From: UBA2334 sp964396895
GTDB taxonomy: Bacteria > Pseudomonadota > Gammaproteobacteria > Burkholderiales > Burkholderiaceae_C
NCBI GenBank assembly: GCA_964396895.1
Contig: CAYNGJ010000002.1
Location: 1-64,000, forward strand
Direction: 5' to 3'
DNA: 64,000 nucleotides
The position numbers were made by a program, and so were the translations under genes. A model generated the notes under the pieces. The model ran no database searches. It was given only the letters and a program-made list of their open reading frames with translations, and was not told the DNA's origin. Positions 49,254-57,099 of this stretch are shown one piece after another. The first letter of the stretch is position 1. Each line of letters begins with the position of its first letter.

Positions 49254-50231
49254 CTATCCGCCAGTGCCAGCGGCTTCTGTGGCCGACGGCCACTGTGCTG
49301 CTTCGCCAATGTCCACAGGCGGTAGCCTGTGGGCAAAGGCCTGGGCCAGAAAATCCACAAACGCCCGCACACGCGCCGCTGTTTGGTGGCGCTGCGGGTA
49401 CACGGCGAAGATGTCTGCAGGTGGGGTCAGGTGGTCGGTCAGTACCTGTACAAGGCGGCCGCTGCGCAAGTAGCGGGCAATGTCCCACTCGGCGCGCATC
49501 AGCAGGCCATGGCCATCCAGTGCCCAGTTGACGGCGATTTCGCCGTCGTTCGTGCTGAGGTTGCCGCGCACCTTCACCGCTTCGAAGGACTTGCTGGGCC
49601 CCGTGCTGAAGCGCCACACACCATAGGCCTCGTCACCCTGGCGTATGCCCACGCAGTTGTGCAGTGCCAAGTCCGCCGGCACGCGGGGGGTGCCATGCCG
49701 GGCCAGGTAGGAGGGGGCGGCGCAAATCAGCCGCCGGTTGGGTGCCAGGTGGCGGGCCAGCACCCGCGCATCGGGTGGTTCACCGAAGCGTATGCACACG
49801 TCAAAGGCGTCTTCGGTCAGCGGCGGTGGGTTGACGGTCAGTTGCAACTGCACCTGAACCTGAGGCTGCAGGGTGGCAAATCGTGAGATCAGCGGCGCAA
49901 TGTGGCTGCGCCCGAACCCCAGTGTGGCGCTGACCCGCAGAAGCCCCTTGGGTGTGGCGGTGGTGCCCGAAACCAGCCGCTCCATGTCATCGATGTCGGT
50001 CAGTATGCGGCGGGCGTGGTCCAGGTACAGCTCGCCCTCGGTGGTGAGGCCCAGGCGTCGGGTGGTGCGGTGCAGCAACTGCACGCCCAGCCGTCCTTCC
50101 ATTTGCGCCAGCCGCTTGCTGATGGCGGGGGTGGACAGGCCCAGCTCACGTGCGGCGGCCGAGAAACTGCCCACGCGCACCAACAGGCTGAAAAAGTGCA
50201 TCTCGGAAGGGGCGGTGGCGGGCGTGCTCAT
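49254..50231 (-). CDS. LysR-family transcriptional regulator
   Basis: 325 residues. The winged helix-turn-helix reads FSAAARELGLSTPAISKRLAQMEGRLG, followed by the linker helix and a substrate-binding domain with VRVGEP-like VCIRFGEPPDARV. It is divergent from the tartrate dehydrogenase gene, so it probably controls that operon in response to tartrate or a product. The intervening 98-base gap is AT-rich and is the expected operator site. It converges with the glycerate kinase gene at a 17-base spacing. Confidence 0.92.
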   Translation of the reverse strand: MSTPATAPSEMHFFSLLVRVGSFSAAARELGLSTPAISKRLAQMEGRLGVQLLHRTTRRLGLTTEGELYLDHARRILTDIDDMERLVSGTTATPKGLLRVSATLGFGRSHIAPLISRFATLQPQVQVQLQLTVNPPPLTEDAFDVCIRFGEPPDARVLARHLAPNRRLICAAPSYLARHGTPRVPADLALHNCVGIRQGDEAYGVWRFSTGPSKSFEAVKVRGNLSTNDGEIAVNWALDGHGLLMRAEWDIARYLRSGRLVQVLTDHLTPPADIFAVYPQRHQTAARVRAFVDFLAQAFAHRLPPVDIGEAAQWPSATEAAGTGG

Positions 50232-50329
50232 TGTTGAATCAAAGCTAACGATGGTGTCACTTTACGGGTGTTTGCGCCGAATTTAAATGCCTACATTCGC
50301 TTCTCATTGCAACACCAAATACTCAGGCG

Positions 50330-51391
50330 ATGAAAACCTACCAGATTGCGTGCATTCCCGGCGACGGCATTGGCAAAGAAGTGGTGCCCGCTGGGCAAGC
50401 GGTGCTGCAGGCTTTGGCAGCAACCGAGCGCACGTTTCAATTCGAGTTCGAGAGCTTTGGCTGGGGAGGCGACCACCACCGCCAGCACGGCGCGATGATG
50501 CCCGCCAACGGTCTGGAGGCCCTGCGCGGCAAAGATGCCATTTTGTTTGGCTCGGCTGGGGACCCTCACATCCCCGATCACATCACGCTGTGGGGCCTGC
50601 GGCTGAAAATTTGCCAGGGCTTTGACCAGTACGCGAACGTTCGGCCCACGCGCATCCTGCCCGGCATCGACGCGCCACTGAAGCGTTGCAAACCCGAAGA
50701 CCTGAATTGGGTCATCGTGCGCGAGAACTCCGAAGGTGAATATTCGGGTGTGGGTGGCCGTGTCCACCAGGGCCACCCCATCGAGGCCGCCACCGACGTG
50801 ACCATGATGACCCGTGCAGGGGTCGAGCGCGTCATGCGTTTTGCGTTTCGATTGGCGCAAAGTCGCCCTCGCAAGTTGCTGACCGTGGTCACCAAAAGCA
50901 ATGCCCAGCGCCATGCCATGGTGATGTGGGATGAAATTGCTGCGCAAATTGCCCAAGAATTTCCCGATGTCAGCTGGGACAAGGAAATTGTGGATGCCTG
51001 TACCGCCCGCATGGTCAACCGTCCCGCGTCGCTGGACACACTGGTGGCCACCAACCTGCACGCCGACATCCTCAGTGACCTGGCCGCAGCGCTGGCGGGC
51101 AGTTTGGGCATAGCGCCCACTGCCAACATCGACCCTGAACGCCGCTACCCCAGCATGTTCGAGCCCATCCATGGCTCGGCATTCGACATCATGGGCAAAG
51201 GGTTGGCCAACCCCATCGGCACTTTTTGGAGCTGCGTGATGCTGCTGGAGCACCTGGGTGAGTGCGCGGCAGCCCAGCGGCTGATGGCTGCCATCGAGCA
51301 CGTCACTGCCAACCCATTGCTGCACACGGGCGACCTGGGCGGACACGCCACCACGGCTCAAGTGACCGCAGCCGTGTGCGAACGCTTGTGA
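50330..51391 (+). CDS. ttuC: Tartrate dehydrogenase (TtuC/YeaU family)
   Basis: 353 residues of the isocitrate/isopropylmalate dehydrogenase superfamily. CIPGDGIGKEVVPAG, ILFGSAGDPHIPDHITLWGLRLKIC, YANVRPTRILPG, VIVRENSEGEYSGVGGR and MFEPIHGSAFDIMGKGLANP are the signatures; DHITLWGLRL distinguishes tartrate/D-malate dehydrogenases from LeuB. It oxidises tartrate (or D-malate) with NAD+ and Mn2+, and some members also decarboxylate to glycerate. That links it to the hyi-ttuD pair. The ATG at 50330 heads a two-gene unit with the TctC-like receptor. Confidence 0.92.
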   Translation: MKTYQIACIPGDGIGKEVVPAGQAVLQALAATERTFQFEFESFGWGGDHHRQHGAMMPANGLEALRGKDAILFGSAGDPHIPDHITLWGLRLKICQGFDQYANVRPTRILPGIDAPLKRCKPEDLNWVIVRENSEGEYSGVGGRVHQGHPIEAATDVTMMTRAGVERVMRFAFRLAQSRPRKLLTVVTKSNAQRHAMVMWDEIAAQIAQEFPDVSWDKEIVDACTARMVNRPASLDTLVATNLHADILSDLAAALAGSLGIAPTANIDPERRYPSMFEPIHGSAFDIMGKGLANPIGTFWSCVMLLEHLGECAAAQRLMAAIEHVTANPLLHTGDLGGHATTAQVTAAVCERL

Positions 51392-51442
51392 CTGGCGAGC
51401 TGAGCATTGTTTGATTCACCCCACCACAACGGAGACACCACC

Positions 51443-52435
51443 ATGACTTGTTCCTCACACCATTCCCGCCACCTTTGGCCAACCCGTACCTTGGTGATGG
51501 CAGCGGTCCTGATGGCCGCAGGTGTGGCCAGCGCGCAGAGCTGGCCCACCAAGACCGTCAGCATCGTCGTTCCGTTTCCCGCTGGCGGGACCACCGATGT
51601 GCTGGCACGTGCGGTGGGTGTGGAGTTGGCCAAGTCCTTGGGTCAACCGGTGGTGGTGGACAACAAACCCGGTGCGGGGGCCACGTTGGGCGCTGACTTT
51701 GTGAGCAAGGCCAAGCCCGACGGTTACACCCTGCTCATGGGCGCGGTGCACCACACCATTGCCACCTCGGTTTACAAGAAGCTGGGCTACGACTTCCAGA
51801 AAAGCTTTGCACCCATCACCACCGTGGCGCTGGTGCCCAACGTGTTGGTGCTCAACCCGGGCGTACCTGCGCAGAGCGTCAAGGAGTTGCTGGCCCTTGC
51901 CAAGGCGGCGCCGGGCAAATTCACCTATGGATCCAACGGCAATGGCACCGGCCAGCACCTCATCGGTGCGCAGTTTGAGGACATGGGCGGTGTGGCGTTG
52001 CTGCACGTGCCCTACAAGGGCAGTGGTCCGCTGACCACCGATTTGCTGGGCGGACAGATCAACATGTCGTTTGACACCGTCACGCCGGTGTTGCCGCACA
52101 TCAAAGCGGGCAAGCTGCGTGCCCTGGCCGTGACCACCTCCAAGCGCTCTGCCGCGTTGCCCGACGTGCCCACGCTGGACGAAGCGGGGCTGAAGGGTTT
52201 CAACATGGGCACCTGGTTTGGTGTGTTGGCCCCAGCCGGTACACCCGCCGAGGTGGTGACCCGGTTGAACACCGACATTGTGAAAATCATCCAGAGTCAG
52301 GACTTTCGCAAAAAAATGGACGAGATCGGTGCGGTACCGATTGGCGATACCCCCACGCAGATGGCCAGCCAGATCAAAGACGACACCGAGCGGTTTGCCA
52401 AGCTCGTGAAAGACGCCAAAGTCACCATCGAGTGA
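51443..52435 (+). CDS. Bug/TctC-family periplasmic solute receptor
   Basis: 330 residues. A signal peptide ending GVASA is followed by WPTKTVSIVVPFPAGGTTDVLAR, the hallmark of Bug receptors, plus VVVDNKPGAGATLGADFV, GNGTGQHLIGAQFEDMGG and LHVPYKGSGP. These bind carboxylates or related small molecules. TctA/TctB membrane partners are not encoded nearby, which is common for Bug proteins in Burkholderiales. Position right after tartrate dehydrogenase suggests tartrate or a similar dicarboxylate, as inference. ATG at 51443 has GGAG eight bases before. Confidence 0.92.
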   Translation: MTCSSHHSRHLWPTRTLVMAAVLMAAGVASAQSWPTKTVSIVVPFPAGGTTDVLARAVGVELAKSLGQPVVVDNKPGAGATLGADFVSKAKPDGYTLLMGAVHHTIATSVYKKLGYDFQKSFAPITTVALVPNVLVLNPGVPAQSVKELLALAKAAPGKFTYGSNGNGTGQHLIGAQFEDMGGVALLHVPYKGSGPLTTDLLGGQINMSFDTVTPVLPHIKAGKLRALAVTTSKRSAALPDVPTLDEAGLKGFNMGTWFGVLAPAGTPAEVVTRLNTDIVKIIQSQDFRKKMDEIGAVPIGDTPTQMASQIKDDTERFAKLVKDAKVTIE

Positions 52436-52467
52436 GTGACGGCAGGGCCGAGCCACCGCCCGTGGCA

Positions 52468-52485
52468 GTCAGCCAATGGGCTGAC
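52468..52485. terminator. Hairpin between converging receptor and DUF1840 genes
   Basis: GTCAGCC-AATG-GGCTGAC forms a perfect 7-bp stem with a 4-base loop between two convergent genes, a good candidate for a shared bidirectional terminator. Confidence 0.6.
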
Positions 52486-52497
52486 GCCCGGCGCGGG

Positions 52498-52824
52498 TCA
52501 GACGCCCCACACCACGTCTTTGCCCGCGGCGGCGCACTCCTTCAGCATGGTCACCAGGGGGGCCACGCGTTGGCGCAGCCGGATGGGGTCGGTCGGGGCG
52601 GCCTCGTCTTCTTTGGCGGGGGCGGTGGGGGCAGCGGCGCCATCGCCCAGGGCCTCGCTGTCGAGCACGGCCTGATTCAGTGCCGCGATGGCTGCGGGCA
52701 TCTGCGCCACGGTGATGATGCCTTGTGGCGCCACGGTCTTGCCCATGATGGTGAGCAGTTGCTCGCCGGTGGCTTGCAGCATGACGGTGTCAGCGGTGGC
52801 CTGTGATTTGAATCGGTAGAGCAT
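52498..52824 (-). CDS. DUF1840-family protein
   Basis: 108 residues. The start MLYRFKSQATADTVMLQATG and LLTIMGKTVAPQGIITVAQM match DUF1840, a short family of beta- and gammaproteobacteria with no known function. A linker of Ala/Pro/Glu leads to a helical C-terminus with LRQRVAPLVTMLKECAAAGKDVVWG. CAGGAG lies six bases before the ATG at 52824; the longer open frame upstream is not conserved. It is divergent from the DUF1800 gene. Confidence 0.85.
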   Translation of the reverse strand: MLYRFKSQATADTVMLQATGEQLLTIMGKTVAPQGIITVAQMPAAIAALNQAVLDSEALGDGAAAPTAPAKEDEAAPTDPIRLRQRVAPLVTMLKECAAAGKDVVWGV

Positions 52825-52932
52825 GTGGTTCTCCTGTGTGTGGCAAGCGCTGAAGTGGTGGGTGCGTCGGTGCACGGTCGCCGCAAGGCCACGGCCAACG
52901 GAGTAACCTGTCGGCCTGCCCTCAGGAGTGCC

Positions 52933-54927
52933 ATGACACACCCACACGCCAAACACTGTACCCCTTCCCCCGGGGCTGTTGCACCGAAAAATGCCTGGGT
53001 GCCCCTGTCCGTCGCCACCGGTGTGCTGGCGGGCTGTGGCGGTGGGGGCGATGGGGGTGACGTGGGGCTGGCCACCCCTGCCGCCCTGCTGGAGTCACCC
53101 GTGGCCCGCCGCCCAGAGCTGCTGGGGTTGTCAGCGCACGCTCAGGTTCCCCACACCCGGGAGGTGGCCCAGGCCTGGCGCATGCCCACACCCGATGAGC
53201 TCATGAACTGGGCACAGCGCACCTACCCCGACGTGTTCCCCGGTCAACCTGCCACCGTGGTCACGGGCGAGTTGAGTTACCGCGCCTACGCCAACGGCAA
53301 CCACATCGGGGTGCTGGGGCAAGACGTGCTGCTGCTGGGGCCCGTCAGTCAGCAGCAACTGGTCGTTGTGGGCACGCTGGCCGATTTCGCTCACCTGGTG
53401 CTGGGTGCACAGCAGGCCGTGACCGAGCGCGACGCAGCCCGGTTCCTGGGGCAGGCCGGCTTTGGCGGTGCGTCGGCCGATGTCGCTGCCGTGCAGGCGC
53501 AAGGCTTCAGCGGCTGGCTGGATGCGCAAATGGCCCAACCCCGCAGCCAGGGCCACTGGGACTGGATGGTGGCCAATGGCTACGCCACGGTGGCCAACCT
53601 CAACAGCTTTGCGGGGCTGGACAACACGCTGTGGCGCAAGCTCATGTCCTCGCCGGACGTCCTGCGCCAGCGCGTGACCCTGGCACTGAGCGAGATCATG
53701 GTGATCTCGACCGACGGGCTGCCCGTGCCCTGGCGGGGGCTGGTGGCGGCCCACCACATGGACACGCTGGAGGCACACGCCTTTGGCAATTACCGCCAGT
53801 TGCTGGAGGCCGTGACCCTGTCGGTGGGCATGGGCGTTTACCTCAACATGCGCGGCAACCAAAAGGCCGATGGCCGGGGGCGTGAGCCCGACGAAAACTA
53901 TGCCCGCGAGGTGATGCAGCTGTTCACCATTGGCCTGTACCAGCTGGAGGCCGATGGCCGTGTGCGCCTGGCCAACGGCAGCCCTGTGGACACCTACGGC
54001 CCCGAAGACGTCAGGGGCCTGGCCCGCGTGTTCACGGGGTGGGACTACGACCGCTTCAGCCGCACCGCGCCCGACCACGCCGCCCGCCCCATGGTGTTCA
54101 CGCCCAGCCGCCACTCGCCAGAGTCCAAGCAGTTTCTGGGGGTGAGCCTGCCAGCGGGCACCGATGGCGTGGCCGAGCTGCGGGTGGCGCTGGACACCCT
54201 GGCCAACCACCCCAATGTGGGACCGTTCATTGGCCGCCAACTCATTCAGCGGCTGGTCACCAGCAACCCCAGCCCGGCCTACGTGGCGCGTGTGGCGGCG
54301 GCGTTCAACAACAACGGCCAGGGTGTGCGCGGCGACATGAAAGCGCTCATCCGCGCGGTGCTGCTGGACGTGGAGGCCCTCACCCCCAGCGCCACGCAGG
54401 GCGGAGGCAAGCTGCGCGAGCCCATGGTCAGGCTGTTGCAGTGGGCGCGCACCTTCGGCGCTGCTTCGCCCACGGCCATCTGGAACGTGGGCAACCTGTC
54501 CAGTGCGTCCACCCGGTTGGGGCAAAGTCCGTTGCGCTCGCCCTCGGTGTTCAATTTTTTCAGGCCGGGCTATGTGCCGCCGGGCACCGCCATGGGGGCT
54601 GCGGGTTGGGTGGCCCCAGAGCTGCAGATCACCAACGAATCGACGGTGGTGGGGTATGCCAACTGGATGCAGTCGGTGGTGGCCAACGGCGTGGGCGAGG
54701 TCAGGGCCGACTACACCCCCTGGCTGGCGCTGGCCGCACAGCCCACCGCCTTGTTCGATGCCCTCAACACCCTGTTGGCGGCGGGCCAGCTGGGGGCAAC
54801 CAGCCAGGCCACCATCACCCAGGCGGTGGGCAGCATGCCCGCTGGCACCGAGGCCCAATGGCGTGCCCGGGTGCAGGCCACGGTGTGGCTCATCCTTTGT
54901 TCGCCCGAGTACCTGGTTCAAAAATAG
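52933..54927 (+). CDS. DUF1800-domain secreted protein, lipoprotein
   Basis: 664 residues. A signal region is followed by a lipobox-like VLAGCGGGG, so it is probably a lipoprotein. Residues ~75-150 carry a motif (NWAQRTYPDVFPG; LSYRAYANGNHIGVLGQDV; QQLVVVGTLADFAHLV) that recurs in secreted Burkholderiales proteins as I recall. The DUF1800 domain follows from ~165 (DAARFLGQAGFGG; NYAREVMQLFTIGLY; HPNVGPFIGRQLIQRLVTSN; SPSVFNFFRPGYVPPG). DUF1800 is found with DUF1501 partners, as here, 12 bases apart. Function is unknown. CAGGAG precedes the ATG. Confidence 0.88.
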   Translation: MTHPHAKHCTPSPGAVAPKNAWVPLSVATGVLAGCGGGGDGGDVGLATPAALLESPVARRPELLGLSAHAQVPHTREVAQAWRMPTPDELMNWAQRTYPDVFPGQPATVVTGELSYRAYANGNHIGVLGQDVLLLGPVSQQQLVVVGTLADFAHLVLGAQQAVTERDAARFLGQAGFGGASADVAAVQAQGFSGWLDAQMAQPRSQGHWDWMVANGYATVANLNSFAGLDNTLWRKLMSSPDVLRQRVTLALSEIMVISTDGLPVPWRGLVAAHHMDTLEAHAFGNYRQLLEAVTLSVGMGVYLNMRGNQKADGRGREPDENYAREVMQLFTIGLYQLEADGRVRLANGSPVDTYGPEDVRGLARVFTGWDYDRFSRTAPDHAARPMVFTPSRHSPESKQFLGVSLPAGTDGVAELRVALDTLANHPNVGPFIGRQLIQRLVTSNPSPAYVARVAAAFNNNGQGVRGDMKALIRAVLLDVEALTPSATQGGGKLREPMVRLLQWARTFGAASPTAIWNVGNLSSASTRLGQSPLRSPSVFNFFRPGYVPPGTAMGAAGWVAPELQITNESTVVGYANWMQSVVANGVGEVRADYTPWLALAAQPTALFDALNTLLAAGQLGATSQATITQAVGSMPAGTEAQWRARVQATVWLILCSPEYLVQK

Positions 54928-54939
54928 GCGGTGCCCGTC

Positions 54940-56358
54940 ATGTCCCAACCTTCCCAACAACGGAATCAGCGCGTGCCACAGGGAGTGGCCAACTGGCAGC
55001 GCCGAGCTTTTTTGCGCCGTGGTGCGGTGTGGTCGGCGGCCGGGGTGGCAGCGCCCTGGGCGTTGTCCCTGGCCGCCATGGGCGAAGCGGCAGCGGCCGG
55101 CCCGGTGGACGACTACAAGGCACTGGTCTGCGTGTTTCTGTACGGCGCCAACGACCACGCCAACACCGTGGTGCCCTACGACAGCACCAACCACGCGACG
55201 TACGCCAGCATTCGCGCCAGCCTGGCCACGCCACGCGATCAGCTGCTGGGGCTGCTGCCCCGCACGGCACTGCCCAGTGGGGCACAAATGGCGCTGGCCC
55301 CCCAGCTCACCGGCCTGAAAAGCCTGTTCGACGAGGGCCGCCTGGGTGTGCTGCTGAACGTGGGCCCCCTGGTGGTGCCCACCACCCTGGCGCAATACAA
55401 CGCCAAGAGTGTGCCCTTGCCCCCCAAGCTTTTTTCGCACAACGACCAGCAGTCCATCTGGCAGTCCGGTTTGGCCGAGGGGGCCACCTCGGGCTGGGGC
55501 GGCCGCCTGGGGGACCTGTTTTTGAACAGCAACGCCACCAGTACCTTCACCTGCATGAACGTGTCGGGCAACGCCGTGTTTCTGTCGGGTCAGCAGGCCA
55601 TGGCGTATCAGGTCAGCAGCAGTGGGGCGGTCAAGCTCAACGCCACCACCAGCCGGGCGTTTGGGTCAACGGCGGTGTCGCAGGCGCTGCTAGCGCTGAC
55701 GCAGGCCGACAGCCACCACTGGCTGGAAGCAGAGCACGCCAGCATCATGCGCCGCGCGGTGGTGGCGGAGGCCCAGTTGTCGTCCGGCCTGGCGGCCACC
55801 TCTCCACTGGTCACCCCGTTCAACGCGGCCAACCCACTGGCCGTGCAACTGCAAATGGTGGCCCGCACCATTGCGGCGCGCCAGGCGCTGGGCACGCGGC
55901 GGCAGGTGTTCTTGGTGTCGTTGGGTGGCTTCGATTTGCACGACAACCTGCTGACGCAGCACCCCGCACTGCTGGGCAACCTGTCAGAGGCCATGGCCAG
56001 TTTTGCGGCCGCCACCACCGAGCTGGGGGTGTCGCAGCAGGTGACCGCCTTCACCGCGTCGGATTTTGGACGCACCCTCACCAGCAACGGCGACGGTTCT
56101 GACCACGGTTGGGGCAGCCACCATTTTGTGTCCGGTGGGGCGGTGAACGGTGGCCGATTTTGGGGGCAGTTGCCGGTCACAGCGGTGGGTGGGCCAGACG
56201 ATGTGGGCCAGGGCCGCCTGCTGCCCACCACCAGCGTTGATCAATTGGGCATGGCCTTGGCGCGGTGGTTTGGGGTGCCCACTGCAGAGCTGCCGCTGGT
56301 GTTTCCCAATGGGCGGAATTTTGATCCCAACACCCTGCCGATGTTTTCAGGGGTGTAG
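54940..56358 (+). CDS. DUF1501-domain protein with Tat signal
   Basis: 472 residues. A twin-arginine signal (RRAFLRRGAVWSAAGVAAPW) indicates export of a folded protein. DUF1501 (sulfatase-like alkaline phosphatase fold) is shown by LVCVFLYGANDHANTVVPYD, LGVLLNVGPLVVP, FSHNDQQSIWQSG, GWGGRLGDLF, SLGGFDLHDNLL and DHGWGSHHFV. It forms a pair with the DUF1800 gene just upstream, an association seen in many genomes without an assigned reaction. A GTG at 54931 is an alternative start. The stop codon TAG is inside repeat copy H. Confidence 0.9.
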   Translation: MSQPSQQRNQRVPQGVANWQRRAFLRRGAVWSAAGVAAPWALSLAAMGEAAAAGPVDDYKALVCVFLYGANDHANTVVPYDSTNHATYASIRASLATPRDQLLGLLPRTALPSGAQMALAPQLTGLKSLFDEGRLGVLLNVGPLVVPTTLAQYNAKSVPLPPKLFSHNDQQSIWQSGLAEGATSGWGGRLGDLFLNSNATSTFTCMNVSGNAVFLSGQQAMAYQVSSSGAVKLNATTSRAFGSTAVSQALLALTQADSHHWLEAEHASIMRRAVVAEAQLSSGLAATSPLVTPFNAANPLAVQLQMVARTIAARQALGTRRQVFLVSLGGFDLHDNLLTQHPALLGNLSEAMASFAAATTELGVSQQVTAFTASDFGRTLTSNGDGSDHGWGSHHFVSGGAVNGGRFWGQLPVTAVGGPDDVGQGRLLPTTSVDQLGMALARWFGVPTAELPLVFPNGRNFDPNTLPMFSGV

Positions 56359-56398
56359 CTGACTGTTCAATCCAGTCAAGCGCTGGGTGGTAAAAAAG
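56354..56398 (+). repeat. TAGC-N19-AGCGCT repeat, copy H, over a stop codon
   Basis: TAGC at 56356-56359 (its TAG is the DUF1501 stop) and AGCGCT at 56379-56384, with the exact 19-base spacing, then GGGTGGTAAAAAAG. The gap to the next, convergent gene is almost all repeat. Confidence 0.65.
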
Positions 56399-56420
56399 CT
56401 TGTTTTTTGTGGGAGAGCCG

Positions 56421-56954
56421 TCACCCACCACCTGACGCCGCCAGTGCAGCGTGCGCGTCGCCGCGCCAGTGGTGCAGGGCGGTGTAGTAGCCCTCCCACA
56501 CACAGCCGTTGCAGCCCCGGCCACAGCAGGTGGTGGGTGGCGGAGGGGCTGCGCGCAGGGTGATGCCACGGGCCATGCACTGGGCGCTGTACCAGGCGAC
56601 CACGGCGCGGGCGGTGGGTGCGTCCATCAGGGCCTGCGTGGCCAGGTTGGCGGGGGCAAACCGGGGCTGAGTCTGGCCCGCCACGGCCACGGTTTCCACA
56701 AATATGGCCGCTGGCCGCACCCAGGTGTGGGCCCAAGAGGCCTGCGCGGTCGGGGCGGTGGGGCGGTCGGTGGCGGGCGCTTCCGGGGTCAGCGCCCGGT
56801 AGAGCACCATGCCCTGCAAGGTTTCGCTGCAGCGGGCGGTGCCCAGCACCTCGTACCAGCCACCTTTGTGGTGCCGGTACACGCCAGGTGGGACTTGGGG
56901 CAGTGCGGGCAGGGGGGCATCGTCGGGGGCCAGAGGGGCGGGGTGGTGGTTCAC
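56421..56954 (-). CDS. DUF1653 plus oxidoreductase-like (Cys-rich) domain protein
   Basis: 177 residues. The N-terminal half is a DUF1653 domain (PPGVYRHHKGGWYEVLGTA then GMVLYRAL), a small beta-rich module common in proteobacteria. The C-terminal half ends with CCGRGCNGCVWEGYYTALHHW, the signature of the oxidoreductase-like domain (PF09791-type), whose cysteines may bind metal or an iron-sulfur cluster. The two modules are usually separate proteins. An Ala/Pro/Thr linker joins them. The gene is divergent from the Cache-GGDEF-EAL gene, with an FNR-like site between. Confidence 0.8.
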   Translation of the reverse strand: MNHHPAPLAPDDAPLPALPQVPPGVYRHHKGGWYEVLGTARCSETLQGMVLYRALTPEAPATDRPTAPTAQASWAHTWVRPAAIFVETVAVAGQTQPRFAPANLATQALMDAPTARAVVAWYSAQCMARGITLRAAPPPPTTCCGRGCNGCVWEGYYTALHHWRGDAHAALAASGGG

Positions 56955-56980
56955 GGGGTGGTGTGCAAAGTGAGTGCCGC

Positions 56981-56994
56981 TTGATGTATGTCAA
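56981..56994. promoter_or_regulatory. FNR/Anr-like site, overlapping a 16-bp palindrome
   Basis: TTGATGTATGTCAA matches the FNR/Anr consensus TTGAT-N4-ATCAA at 9 of 10 defined bases. A perfect palindrome, ATGTCAAGCTTGACAT (56988-57003), overlaps its right half. The spacing would fit activation of the rightward Cache-GGDEF-EAL gene better than the leftward gene. Confidence 0.5.
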
Positions 56995-57099
56995 GCTTGA
57001 CATGGCGACGGCGGCCAAACTGCGCCTGAGGCCATGGCAACATCAAAGGTTGTCAAAAAAAAATCGAGTAGGGCACCACTTTGACTGGCTTTGGGTGAC

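Noticed and set aside
47872..49617. 581-codon minus-strand frame opposite glycerate kinase
   Set aside because: Shadow frame: His/Gly/Gln-rich with no motif, while the plus strand shows all MOFRL kinase signatures.
57053..57062. Run of nine A bases upstream of the Cache-GGDEF-EAL gene
   Set aside because: A single homopolymer in an AT-rich leader; no coding frame crosses it, so phase variation is unsupported.
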